Shown piece after piece: positions 45,024 to 53,826 of a stretch of 64,000 nt of DNA (positions are counted from its first letter, which is position 1; every line of letters begins with the position of its first letter). The notes under the pieces are model-generated. The model was not told where the DNA came from. It saw nothing but the letters and a program-made list of their open reading frames with translations, and did not search any database. This DNA is from CAWATZ01 sp963784995. GTDB lineage: Bacteria > Planctomycetota > Planctomycetia > Gemmatales > Gemmataceae. The stretch spans positions 2,046,001 through 2,110,000 of the forward strand of contig CAWATZ010000003.1 of the NCBI GenBank assembly GCA_963784995.1. Direction: 5' to 3'. The position numbers and the translations under genes are program-made.

Positions 45024-47356
45024 TGGTGCGGGCCGCCGTTACCTCGGCGCTGCTGTCCTTGCTCTTCGTGGTCCTCTACGGCGGGACGAACTGGTTGACC
45101 GCCCAGCGCCCCAGCTCCCACGTGAACACGTGGTATTTCGCCTGGGAGCTGGCGGCCATCCCATTCGTCCCGCTGCTGATCGTGCCTTATATGTCGATCG
45201 ACCTCTTCTTCGCGGCGGCTCCCTTCCTGTGCCGCGACGACCGGGAACGGCGCGTCTTCGCCCGGCGGGTGGTGTTCTCGATCCTGGTCGCCACGGCCTT
45301 CTTTCTGCTGGTGCCGCTGAAACTGGTGTGGCCGCGGCGGCCTCACGTCTCCGGCTGGTTCGGGGACTTTGTCGAAGCGTCCTGCACGGCCCCGTTCCTC
45401 ATGGAGTACCCGCACAACCTCTTCCCCTCGCTGCACATCGCGCTCTGCACGATCCTGGCAGACCTGTATGGCCGGCACGTGCGCGGGACACTTCGCATCG
45501 TCTCGCACACGTGGTTCGCTCTGATCGGTTTCTCCACGATCCTGACCTGGCAGCACCACCTGGTGGACATCGCGGGCGGCTTCATGCTGGCCGGCTTCGC
45601 CTGCTACTTCTTCCGCGAAACGCAGCCGCAACGGTCGAGGTCCACGAACGTCCGGGTCGGTTGCCGCTACGCCGCGGGCGCCGCCGTGGTCCTGGCCCTG
45701 GTTCCGGCGGTCTGGCCGTGGGGTTTGTTCCTGCTCTGGCCGGCCGCCAGTCTGGGGATCGTGGCCAGCGCGTACTTTGGAATCGGACCGGGCGTCTATC
45801 GCAAGGCCGACGGCTGTCTGCCTCTGAGTACGCGGTTTGTGCTGGCCCCGGTCCTGCTGGGACAGTATCTGTCGCTGCTGTACTACCGCCGCCGCTGTCG
45901 CGCCTGGGACGAAGTGGCCCCCGGCGTCATCATCGGGCGGAAGCTCACCGAAGCGGAGGCCGTCGTGGCCATCGAACAGGGGGTGACGGCCGTGCTGGAC
46001 CTGACGGCGGAATTCACGGAGGCGAAGGCATTCCGGGCGACGCGATACCACAACCTGCCCATCCTCGATCTGACAGCACCGACACAGGAGCAGCTGGATG
46101 AGGCCGTGGCCTTCCTCGTCGCGGAGTCGGCGACATCTGCGGTGTATTTACACTGCAAGGTCGGCTACTCGCGCAGTGCGGCCGTCGCCGGGGCGTATCT
46201 CCTCGCGATTGGAGAGGCCAGCACGGCGGAAGAGGCCGTCGAGCGGCTGCGCCTGGTCCGGCCTTCGATGGTCGTCCGACCCGAAGCGCTGGCGGCCTTG
46301 CGTGGCTTCGCGCGGAGAACAACCGAATGCTGCCTGGAACGCAGCCCGAGAAGACCGGCAGACGAAGAGAAAGCGTCCCGGGAAACGCCTGTTGAGGCGT
46401 TTCCCGGGACGGGCAGAACGGGACAAGGATCAATAGGGCCCGATCGCGTTGCCGTCGCTCGGATGGGTCAGGTTCTGCAGCGTGTAGTTCGTCTGGTTGG
46501 CCGGGAAGTTGGTCCAGACGTCCGTCGGGTCAGCGGGGACGCTGTTGGAAATAAAGTGGACCGAGCCGTCACAGAAGAGGAAGTTACAGCCAACCACGTG
46601 TCCACTTGTGTAATCAAGCCGCTGACTGCCGCCGGTGCCGCTGGGGTCCGGCTGGTTGATGCCGCTGCCGGGCCGGCCCTCGAAGCTGGCCGTGGTCTGA
46701 GTCGCCTTGACGTAGACAGCCCCGATGTTCCTGACGCTATCCCGTTCGCCGGCCAGGAAGGTGTTGCTGCTGCCGTCCGTGATCCCCGGGAGAGTCAACG
46801 CATTGGGCACGGTACTGCCATCGGTGCGACCCGGGCCAAGCACCTCCCGGTTGATGACGTAGTTGATCATCGCGTAGTTGCCCAGGTTGGCGTTGATCGG
46901 CGGTCCGCCGTCGGACGGGCAGCGGTAAATGGACACCGGGGTCTGGGTCACGGCGCTGGCGGCCCCTGGCCCGGTGGTCCCGGTCAGGTCCACGCCCATC
47001 TGGTTGTACAGCGCTTGCTGCTCGACGTAGGGGAGGATGACAGCCGCCCAGTTCCAGCCGGGGCTCGGGGCACTGGAGGCGTTCGTCACCCAGCCGGGCG
47101 GCAAGACGTTGTTGGCGTCGTGGTACATGTGCATGGCCAGGCCAATCTGCTTGAAGTTGTTGGTGCATTTCGACCGTGCCGCGGCCTCGCGGACTTTCTG
47201 GACGGCCGGCAGCAGCAGACCGATCAGAATCGCGATGATGGCAATCACCACCAGCAGTTCAATCAAGGTAAAACCAGACCGGGAGAGAGGTCTCTTCATC
47301 ATGGGTTCCTGAACAGGTTGGGTACAACAAAACCAATCGCACCCTTCAACGGGTGA
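44981..47356 (+). CDS. PAP2 phosphatase-dual specificity phosphatase fusion (YnbD-like), 3' overextended
   Basis: Residues 1 to about 210 form a membrane PAP2-type domain with PHNLFPSLHIAL and WQHHLVDIAGG; further membrane helices follow, and residues about 320-445 form a cytosolic protein phosphatase domain with signature HCKVGYSRSAAVAGAYL. E. coli YnbD has this architecture in about 430 residues. Here no stop occurs until 47356: the last 345 codons cross a stem-loop (46374-46411) and then run antisense through a DUF1559 gene, so the true end is probably near 46330 and the extension reflects a lost stop or a frameshift. The RBS AGGAG precedes ATG 44981; 45023 is an alternative start. Confidence 0.82.
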   Translation: MRDLHGVGGPSPVLMVRAAVTSALLSLLFVVLYGGTNWLTAQRPSSHVNTWYFAWELAAIPFVPLLIVPYMSIDLFFAAAPFLCRDDRERRVFARRVVFSILVATAFFLLVPLKLVWPRRPHVSGWFGDFVEASCTAPFLMEYPHNLFPSLHIALCTILADLYGRHVRGTLRIVSHTWFALIGFSTILTWQHHLVDIAGGFMLAGFACYFFRETQPQRSRSTNVRVGCRYAAGAAVVLALVPAVWPWGLFLLWPAASLGIVASAYFGIGPGVYRKADGCLPLSTRFVLAPVLLGQYLSLLYYRRRCRAWDEVAPGVIIGRKLTEAEAVVAIEQGVTAVLDLTAEFTEAKAFRATRYHNLPILDLTAPTQEQLDEAVAFLVAESATSAVYLHCKVGYSRSAAVAGAYLLAIGEASTAEEAVERLRLVRPSMVVRPEALAALRGFARRTTECCLERSPRRPADEEKASRETPVEAFPGTGRTGQGSIGPDRVAVARMGQVLQRVVRLVGREVGPDVRRVSGDAVGNKVDRAVTEEEVTANHVSTCVIKPLTAAGAAGVRLVDAAAGPALEAGRGLSRLDVDSPDVPDAIPFAGQEGVAAAVRDPRESQRIGHGTAIGATRAKHLPVDDVVDHRVVAQVGVDRRSAVGRAAVNGHRGLGHGAGGPWPGGPGQVHAHLVVQRLLLDVGEDDSRPVPAGARGTGGVRHPAGRQDVVGVVVHVHGQANLLEVVGAFRPCRGLADFLDGRQQQTDQNRDDGNHHQQFNQGKTRPGERSLHHGFLNRLGTTKPIAPFNG
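46374..46411. terminator. Strong stem-loop between convergent genes
   Basis: 17-nt perfect arms (CGTCCCGGGAAACGCCT and complement) around GTTG, located between the phosphatase domain and the convergent DUF1559 stop codon at 46430. The site suits a bidirectional terminator, though no U-run follows; a dispersed palindrome is also possible. Confidence 0.6.
46430..47299 (-). CDS. DUF1559 (SBP_bac_10-like) pilin-type protein
   Basis: A 289-residue exported planctomycete protein. The N-terminus SRSGFTLIELLVVIAIIAILIGLLLPAVQKVREAAAR is a textbook type IV prepilin sequence (cleavage after Gly9, Glu at +5). Then CTNNFKQIGLAMHMYHDANN, LPYVEQQALYNQM, YRCPSDG and, at the C-terminus, FLFCDGSVHFISNS and the closing DGNAIGPY-type end follow. 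AGGA precedes the start at seven nucleotides; ATG one codon upstream is an alternative. Confidence 0.95.
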   Translation of the reverse strand: MKRPLSRSGFTLIELLVVIAIIAILIGLLLPAVQKVREAAARSKCTNNFKQIGLAMHMYHDANNVLPPGWVTNASSAPSPGWNWAAVILPYVEQQALYNQMGVDLTGTTGPGAASAVTQTPVSIYRCPSDGGPPINANLGNYAMINYVINREVLGPGRTDGSTVPNALTLPGITDGSSNTFLAGERDSVRNIGAVYVKATQTTASFEGRPGSGINQPDPSGTGGSQRLDYTSGHVVGCNFLFCDGSVHFISNSVPADPTDVWTNFPANQTNYTLQNLTHPSDGNAIGPY

Positions 47357-47585
47357 GACAATGGGACGCCAGGTAAGTGAGGCCAAGGCGCTTTCCGGTG
47401 GGTTCAACAAAGGCGAAGGATGGTGGGTGGGCAAGGGCACAATCCACAGCGGGAAGTCCGATTCACAGACGGAACCGAAGTTTCTGACAACGGTTCCCCA
47501 GCAGGTTCCTTCGTTTCTCCTTCAGTTTAACAACTGGGATCGGAAATGGTTCCGAAAAAAGTTGGAAAAGGTACAAGCGGCCTTC

Positions 47586-47696
47586 TTGAGCCAGGTGACC
47601 CAGATTCTCTCCGCCATCGAACAAGGCGATCCCAAGGCCGCCGGACAGCTTCTGACACTCGTCCATGACGAATTGCGTCGGCTCGCGGCGCAGTAG
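47586..47696 (+). pseudogene. N-terminal remnant of an ECF sigma factor
   Basis: The frame (from a TTG) reads SQVTQILSAIEQGDPKAAGQLL and VHDELRRLAAQ, the usual start of planctomycete ECF sigma-70 factors, then stops at TAG. The codons after the stop read YLVH and lose similarity. The region 2 and 4 domains are missing, so it cannot act as a sigma factor. It sits just upstream of the giant exported protein. Confidence 0.7.
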
Positions 47697-47827
47697 TACC
47701 TGGTTCACTTCTGGCAATCTGGACAATCTGGGATTATTTGCTTGCTTTGCGGGTTGCCTCGCCCTATACTCCGATCACGGATCTGCTTTCGCTCCGAGAA
47801 GACCGCTCCTGGAAGGAAGAGGCAATC

Positions 47828-50800
47828 GTGTTCAACAAGCATCTTGGATCGTGGTTCCTTCGCATGGTTGGCAGAACGCAACAGCGGCCCGGGAAGTTGG
47901 CCTCGTTCCTGTGCCGGCTGGAGGAGCGCTGCCGCCGGCCGGCGCGGCGCGCTTTCCGGCCGAGCGTGGAGGTCCTGGAGGACCGCCTGGCCCCGGCGGC
48001 GCCGACGGTGACGAGCCCGACCTCCAGCGCGATCACCCCGTACACGGCAACCCTGGGCGGCGACGTGACCAGCGACGGCGGCTCCACGGTGTCCAAGTGG
48101 GGCGTCGTCTACTCCCTGACCAGCGTCAACTCGAACCCGACCATCAACGGCACGGGCGTCACGGAAGTGGACGCGGCCTCGCCAGGCACCGGCGTTTTCA
48201 CGGTCCCCGTCAGCCCCCTGACGCCGACCCTGGGTTACTCGTTCGCGGCCTTCGCGATCAACGCCGACGGCACTTCGTACTCCAGTGTCGCCACCTTCGC
48301 TCCGAAGGCCCCCAACCTCATGTTCCCACAGGACACGGTGCATCCGAACGTCAACGACCCCTATGCGGCCTATAACAGCGTCCTCTATTTCCAGCCCAGC
48401 AGCAATAGCCATCCCCCCCAGGTTGCAATCCCAACAAAGTCGGTCACTTTCACGAATAACGCCAGCTTCACCGTTTTTCCGATTCTTGTGGATACAAATG
48501 CTACGATAGACACTCTTAATAACACCCAGGCATTGTACGATCCTATCGATCCGGCATACAACGAGTACAGAGGCTACATCGGCTACAAGAACGCCCAGGG
48601 GAGTTTTGTTGGCTTGCAGCCCGGCCAGACAATTACGGTCGATGTGCCGCTCGTCTTCTGGGATGGAGCCCGGATCTTCATTGGGACAGACAGCACGTAC
48701 ATGGACATGATCGATAGTACTGCACAGGTCAAGCAATCAGCCACGATTCCAAACCCATTCCAGTACTATGCAAAGAATGCTGACGGCTCAACGACGCAAC
48801 ACGTCGTCTTACCATTACCAGCTGATTCCCTCACCGGGGCACCTGCTGGGACCACCGGCGTGGTCATGTGGTACAAGCAAGGTTTGAACAAACTCGGGCA
48901 GGTTCCCGATCCGAAACAGCCCATCGGCCCAGCCAATGATGCCCCAGCTCAGCTCGCTGAATTCACCATTCGAGACACGGTCCTGAGCACGATCAACCCA
49001 CACATCGACCAGTTGTTCCCAAACAAAGCCGAGACACACGCGCTCTTTAATTATGACGTCTCGTACGTCGATAACATGACGCTTCCCGTTGCCATGGAAG
49101 CTCTTGACGTGCCCATTCCCGTGACGAATCCTCCTGTTACTCCTCTCGTGACAACACCGTTCCCCGGGCCGAGACTCCCCTACGGGTGGGTCGGGTCAGC
49201 GCAAACAGTGGCTCAATTTCAGCAGGCGGTCGCGCCCTTTTTAAGCACCGGCGCGGCCAACGGTCTGGGACAGTATTTTGCCACCAACGTCACTGGCGGA
49301 TCGACCGGGACAGCCGCCATTTCATTTGCGCAGCCAACGCGTCAGAATTTGTCTGTGGGGATGACGATCGGCTCGGCTACCGCTGGCTACTCCGTTCCAG
49401 CCAACGTTACCGTGACAGGTATCACCTACCAGACTCCGGGTGATTCGACCACACCAATCGTTGGGGTCACAACGAGCGCGCCGATACCCAGCACGAGCAG
49501 CTTTCCGAGCGGTGTCACGTACGTGTTCGGCCCAAGCTACGGCTGGACGCAGTATAATTATACTGTCAGCAACAACAACAGTCCCGCGTTTCCCGCGGTT
49601 CCCCTCACCAAGATACCATCCGCCCAGGATGCACTTGCGGACAGCCCTCTTGGCGACGTTAGCTCCAATTATGACATCAATGCTAACTCTTACATGCTGA
49701 CAAGTAACGGCACGGGCCCCAAGGGTGTCCTGGGCGGAGCGGGCGGAATTGGCGACGGGAATGATTCCATTGCATTTACGACGGGTACAATTGCCGCCGA
49801 TCAGGCTAAACTCAGAGCTGGGTTGGCGGTGGGCGAGGTGATCGGTCCGACTTCCGGTAGTTACATCGTTCCCCTGAACACGACGGTGACGGGTATCCTC
49901 TATCAGACTCCGGGTGATTCGACCACACCGATCGTTGGGGTGACGACCAGCGGGCCAATCCCGACGACACCGAACGGTCCGTCCGGTGTCGTCTTCACCT
50001 TTACCAGGCCGGTCACGGATTACGTGAGTACCGCGCTGGTGAACCTCTGGTACACCTGGGCGAATTACTACGTATCGAATCTGACTCAAGTGAATCCGAA
50101 TGCGCAGAATCAGACAGACGTTCAGGGGATGGTAGTCCAGGACCCGACAAAACCAGGCGCCACTAACAATGTGCTCCTGCTCAATAGCGCCAATACGAAT
50201 TTGGTGCCGGGAATGGTGGTGACCGGCCCAGGCATTTCGACCAACCCTGTTGACGGGAAGACCACAATCATCTCGATTGATCCTGACAATCGAACGATCC
50301 ATCTGAGCCAGGGCCTGGTACCCGGCGCCAAGAGCTCACCAGGCATGGGCTACAACTTCACGTTGCCGAGCATGTCGGCGCTGGCAGGGTATGATCCTAA
50401 AACTGTGCAGATCCTTACGCCCTTCACTCCTACCGCCACTTCCTCGGTCCCAAACGTCCTCCAGTTTGCACAGAACGCCTATCAATTGCTGAGTTTCATG
50501 GGCCAGGTCCCTGCCGATACGAGTCCTACAGCCCCCCCCGTTTCGGTTCAGGTGCTGCACAACGTGATCGGGGGTAACGTTACCAAGCCCACGAACCTGG
50601 ATGGTCTGCACAAAATTGAGGTTGCCTTCCGCGACATGGTCAAGTCCTTGCTGCGCGGCGTCAATGATTTCAACGTGCAGACCGATCAATCGCTCTGGTA
50701 TCCAGACCCGAGTACCGCCACGGGCGGTCAACCCTTCAACATTTTTAACCTCGATCCCTTTGTATGGTTCGTTCACAAGCAGCTGGGTCTGTCAGGATAT

Positions 50801-51967
50801 GGTTTCTCCCTGGACGATGACGCGGCTGACATCGGTGCGATCTACGCTACCAAACTTGCAGTGAGTATCGGCGGCCTGAACGGACTTCCGAACCAGGTTG
50901 AGTGGACACAGCAGGCGCCGTTTGGTCCAGTGTCCGGCACTGCAACAGTCAAATCACTGAATACTCCGCAGCCTCCGTTCAACCAGCTGTACCAGATCGC
51001 CGGCGTGCCAACGAACGTTTACTATTCCGTGACCCCTCTCGACACGAAAAATGCAACCCCGGCAGCACTGGTCAGCGGCGTGGGCGTTTCACCGGGGACC
51101 TTCCTCAATGCTTTCGGCGACCAGGGCCTGGGTGCGACTTCGTACGCGCTAGCCAACAGCACCAACGGCACGCCGCCACTGACTTCCCCACTGCAGGTCG
51201 GCAGCGTCTCCCAGTTCACGTTTTATGGCGCGGGCACGCCCAATACGAGCCCACTCACCGTGACACAAGGTGTTGTAACCCCCACGGGCAGCCCGTACGT
51301 GAATAACTCGACAGTGACAATTGATAGTGGCAGTACGCTGAAGATCACGCCCAATGCCAATTCCGGGAACACAACGAGCTACACGCAAGATCTCCAACAA
51401 TTCACGCGCGTGCTGGGTGCGAGCACGCCCAGCCCCAGCACCATCGTCAATGGCACCCTGGATGCTGGCCGGATCGACATCGCCGAGGGCGTCCTGGCCG
51501 GCACGGGCACGATCATCGATGGACCCATCGACGTGATGGGTCCCGTCGCCGGCTATTCGTACGTGAACTCACTCAAGCAAGCAGTTACGATCGAACCAAC
51601 CAAGGGCGGCACCTTGCTCCCGGGGAACCCGGACGGGACTCCTGGTATGCTCACTGTCGGGAGCAGCACCACTCCCGAGGACGTGACAATGTACGGTGCC
51701 ACGTTCGCGGTTAATGCCAAGGGAGCGACCACCGCCGGCACCGACTACAGCCAGCTGTTCAGCTACGGGAAGGTGAACCTGGGAAACAGCAAGCTGGTTG
51801 TAACCCTGGTCAACGGCTACACCCCGAAGGCGGGCGACACTCTGACCATCATCTCCGCCATGGGCGGCATCTCGGGCACGTTTAGCCAGGGAACGAGCAT
51901 CACCGTGGGGGGCTTTCATTTCAAGATCAGCTACAATGCGAACAGTGTGGTACTGACGGCGCAATAG
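47828..51967 (+). CDS. Giant exported protein with GH64-like core and repeat-rich C-terminus
   Basis: A 1379-residue protein starting at GTG behind AAGGAAGAGG. The N-terminus carries RPSVEVLEDRLAPAAP (about residues 45-60), a motif heading many planctomycete surface proteins. A fibronectin-like stretch follows, then a region with FWDGARIFIG, AQLAEFTI and NYDVSYVDNMTLPVAME that resembles GH64 beta-1,3-glucanases (inference). Two copies of a unit centred on TYQTPGDSTTPIVGVTTS occur at about residues 540 and 695. The C-terminus has LDAGRIDIAEGVLAGTGTI and GYTPKAGDTLTIISA, autotransporter-like beta repeats. Base composition from about 48.3 to 50.9 kb is visibly less GC-rich than the neighbours. 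Confidence 0.8.
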   Translation: MFNKHLGSWFLRMVGRTQQRPGKLASFLCRLEERCRRPARRAFRPSVEVLEDRLAPAAPTVTSPTSSAITPYTATLGGDVTSDGGSTVSKWGVVYSLTSVNSNPTINGTGVTEVDAASPGTGVFTVPVSPLTPTLGYSFAAFAINADGTSYSSVATFAPKAPNLMFPQDTVHPNVNDPYAAYNSVLYFQPSSNSHPPQVAIPTKSVTFTNNASFTVFPILVDTNATIDTLNNTQALYDPIDPAYNEYRGYIGYKNAQGSFVGLQPGQTITVDVPLVFWDGARIFIGTDSTYMDMIDSTAQVKQSATIPNPFQYYAKNADGSTTQHVVLPLPADSLTGAPAGTTGVVMWYKQGLNKLGQVPDPKQPIGPANDAPAQLAEFTIRDTVLSTINPHIDQLFPNKAETHALFNYDVSYVDNMTLPVAMEALDVPIPVTNPPVTPLVTTPFPGPRLPYGWVGSAQTVAQFQQAVAPFLSTGAANGLGQYFATNVTGGSTGTAAISFAQPTRQNLSVGMTIGSATAGYSVPANVTVTGITYQTPGDSTTPIVGVTTSAPIPSTSSFPSGVTYVFGPSYGWTQYNYTVSNNNSPAFPAVPLTKIPSAQDALADSPLGDVSSNYDINANSYMLTSNGTGPKGVLGGAGGIGDGNDSIAFTTGTIAADQAKLRAGLAVGEVIGPTSGSYIVPLNTTVTGILYQTPGDSTTPIVGVTTSGPIPTTPNGPSGVVFTFTRPVTDYVSTALVNLWYTWANYYVSNLTQVNPNAQNQTDVQGMVVQDPTKPGATNNVLLLNSANTNLVPGMVVTGPGISTNPVDGKTTIISIDPDNRTIHLSQGLVPGAKSSPGMGYNFTLPSMSALAGYDPKTVQILTPFTPTATSSVPNVLQFAQNAYQLLSFMGQVPADTSPTAPPVSVQVLHNVIGGNVTKPTNLDGLHKIEVAFRDMVKSLLRGVNDFNVQTDQSLWYPDPSTATGGQPFNIFNLDPFVWFVHKQLGLSGYGFSLDDDAADIGAIYATKLAVSIGGLNGLPNQVEWTQQAPFGPVSGTATVKSLNTPQPPFNQLYQIAGVPTNVYYSVTPLDTKNATPAALVSGVGVSPGTFLNAFGDQGLGATSYALANSTNGTPPLTSPLQVGSVSQFTFYGAGTPNTSPLTVTQGVVTPTGSPYVNNSTVTIDSGSTLKITPNANSGNTTSYTQDLQQFTRVLGASTPSPSTIVNGTLDAGRIDIAEGVLAGTGTIIDGPIDVMGPVAGYSYVNSLKQAVTIEPTKGGTLLPGNPDGTPGMLTVGSSTTPEDVTMYGATFAVNAKGATTAGTDYSQLFSYGKVNLGNSKLVVTLVNGYTPKAGDTLTIISAMGGISGTFSQGTSITVGGFHFKISYNANSVVLTAQ

Positions 51968-52307
51968 CTGGCAGCGGGCCCCCAATCCGCTAAAGTCCGC
52001 CGTCCGGACTGCGCTGGCAAGGAACCGGGAGGACTGGCAGCCAATCTGTGCCGGGTGGATCGAGAAAGTCAGGGGCCGAGGGGTCTTGCCCATCTGCCCC
52101 TCGTTTCCCAACCGGGCGATCCCCCGGCAACGGATGCACCTCCCGGGCCTTTTCCCATCTCCGGCTTCAAGCAACGTTGCCCCAAGATCGATAACAAACC
52201 CAGATTCTACCGAACCGTGCCGTCTCCCCCGTTGCCTTGCTGGGGATGGGACTCCGCAAGAAAGCAACCCTGCAAGAGGGGTTCGGCGCCTGACAAGGAA
52301 GGTCGTG
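51968..52307. other. Intergenic region upstream of BBP7
   Basis: 340 bp without a supported coding frame or RNA. It should contain the promoter for the BBP7 gene, but I see no clear boxes. Confidence 0.4.
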
Positions 52308-53642
52308 ATGAACAAAGGAATGCTTGGGTCCCTCGGGGCCCTGATGGTTTCGGCCGGTTTGTCCCTGGCAGGGCCCCCGGACACTCCGATCCCGATGCCC
52401 GCGGCCTCGGCCCTGCCCTCCGGGGACTCCTCGGCTCCCGCGGGCGATTGGTCGGGGCCCGACCTGCTCGACGGGAGCGATGGAGGCGGCAGCTTGCCGC
52501 AGTTCTGGGGGGGAGGGGAATACCTGCTCTGGTGGTTCAAGGGTGCGCCGTTGCCCGTGCCGCTGGTGACCACCGGCAGTCCCAACGATCCGATCCCCGG
52601 CGCCATCGGCCAGCCCAGCACCCAGGTGCTCTTTGGCGGCCGGGACTACAATACCTCGGCCATTCACTCGGGTTACAAGCTGACCCTGGGCGGCTGGCTG
52701 AACCAGGACTCGACCATTGGCCTGGAAGCCTCGGGCTTCTACTTCCAGCCGAACAAGCAGAGTAACTTTACCGCGACTTCTTCTGCGGTCACCGGGTTGC
52801 CGATCCTCGGGGTGCCCTTCTTCGACGCCACTCCCACCGGTCCCAACATTAACTCTGGCGGCTGGAACAACGCCAGCAACGGCCCCGGCACCGAGACGGC
52901 GCTCCTGGCGGCCAACGGGGCCGATCGGTGGGGCACCATCAGCGTGAACTCCACCAGCCAGCTCTGGGGTGCGGAAGGCAACACCCTGGTCAGCCTGTAC
53001 CGGACCAACAACATCCAGGTCAGTGGCCTGATGGGGGCTCGCTACGTGGACCTGCGGGAAAGCCTGGACCTCAACTTCTACTCGAACGTCACCGGCGCCA
53101 CCAGCGACCCACTGTTCCGCGGTGCCAGCATCAACGACCATTTTGGCACACAGAATCAGTTTTATGGCGGTCAAATGGGCCTGCGGGGCCAATGGATGAG
53201 CCGGTGGTTCTTTGTCAGCGTCCAGGGCAAGGTCGGTCTGGGCGAGATGCACCAGGTGGGGACTGTCAACGGCCAATTTTCGGATCCCGGGCCGCTGGTG
53301 TACAGCACTTATGGCGTCGGGACGGGCGGCATCTTTGCCCAGCCTTCCAACATCGGCCGGTATCATCAGGACAAGTTCGGCGTCCTCGGTGAGGGGGAGG
53401 CCCGGTTTGGCGTCAACCTCTTGCAGACCCTGAGCATTTATGTGGGCTATCAGTTCCTCGGGCTGAACACCGTGGTTCGGCCGGGAAATGAGATTGACCG
53501 CGTCATCAACACGACCCAGGTCGGCCCGGGGCCTTTTGGGGTTGTCCCGACCTTGACGGGCACCGCCCGACCCACCCCGCTGCTCGGGACTTCGGACTTC
53601 TGGGCCCAGGGAATCAACTTCGGGCTCCAGTTCAACTATTGA
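52308..53642 (+). CDS. BBP7 family outer membrane beta-barrel protein
   Basis: A 444-residue protein with signal peptide (LGSLGALMVSAGLSLA) and, after an acidic proline-rich linker, WGGGEYLLWWFKGAPLPVPLVTTG, the hallmark of the planctomycete BBP7 putative porin family. Alternating strands continue to a C-terminal NFGLQFNY with terminal aromatic residue, as in outer membrane barrels. RBS AAGGAAGG precedes the ATG. Confidence 0.92.
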   Translation: MNKGMLGSLGALMVSAGLSLAGPPDTPIPMPAASALPSGDSSAPAGDWSGPDLLDGSDGGGSLPQFWGGGEYLLWWFKGAPLPVPLVTTGSPNDPIPGAIGQPSTQVLFGGRDYNTSAIHSGYKLTLGGWLNQDSTIGLEASGFYFQPNKQSNFTATSSAVTGLPILGVPFFDATPTGPNINSGGWNNASNGPGTETALLAANGADRWGTISVNSTSQLWGAEGNTLVSLYRTNNIQVSGLMGARYVDLRESLDLNFYSNVTGATSDPLFRGASINDHFGTQNQFYGGQMGLRGQWMSRWFFVSVQGKVGLGEMHQVGTVNGQFSDPGPLVYSTYGVGTGGIFAQPSNIGRYHQDKFGVLGEGEARFGVNLLQTLSIYVGYQFLGLNTVVRPGNEIDRVINTTQVGPGPFGVVPTLTGTARPTPLLGTSDFWAQGINFGLQFNY

Positions 53643-53701
53643 GATGCTGTCCAGGCGGCGGGCACGATTCGCGGTCCGCCGCAAGCAGCTGGAAGAGGAC
53701 T

Positions 53702-53742
53702 CCGGGGTTCGACCGCCTTCACGAGCGGCTGGTCGAACCCCG
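53702..53742 (+). terminator. Stem-loop downstream of BBP7
   Basis: CGGGGTTCGACC (53703-53714) and GGTCGAACCCCG (53731-53742) form a 12-bp stem with a 16-nt loop, followed by TTGTCGTT. A moderate terminator candidate about 60 nt after the stop. Confidence 0.5.
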
Positions 53743-53826
53743 TTGTCGTTGACACCCCGGACGGCAAGGCCCTTGGTGGTTTACGAGATGGTGCGACAGG
53801 GGACGATCCCATGCAAGACGTCAAAG

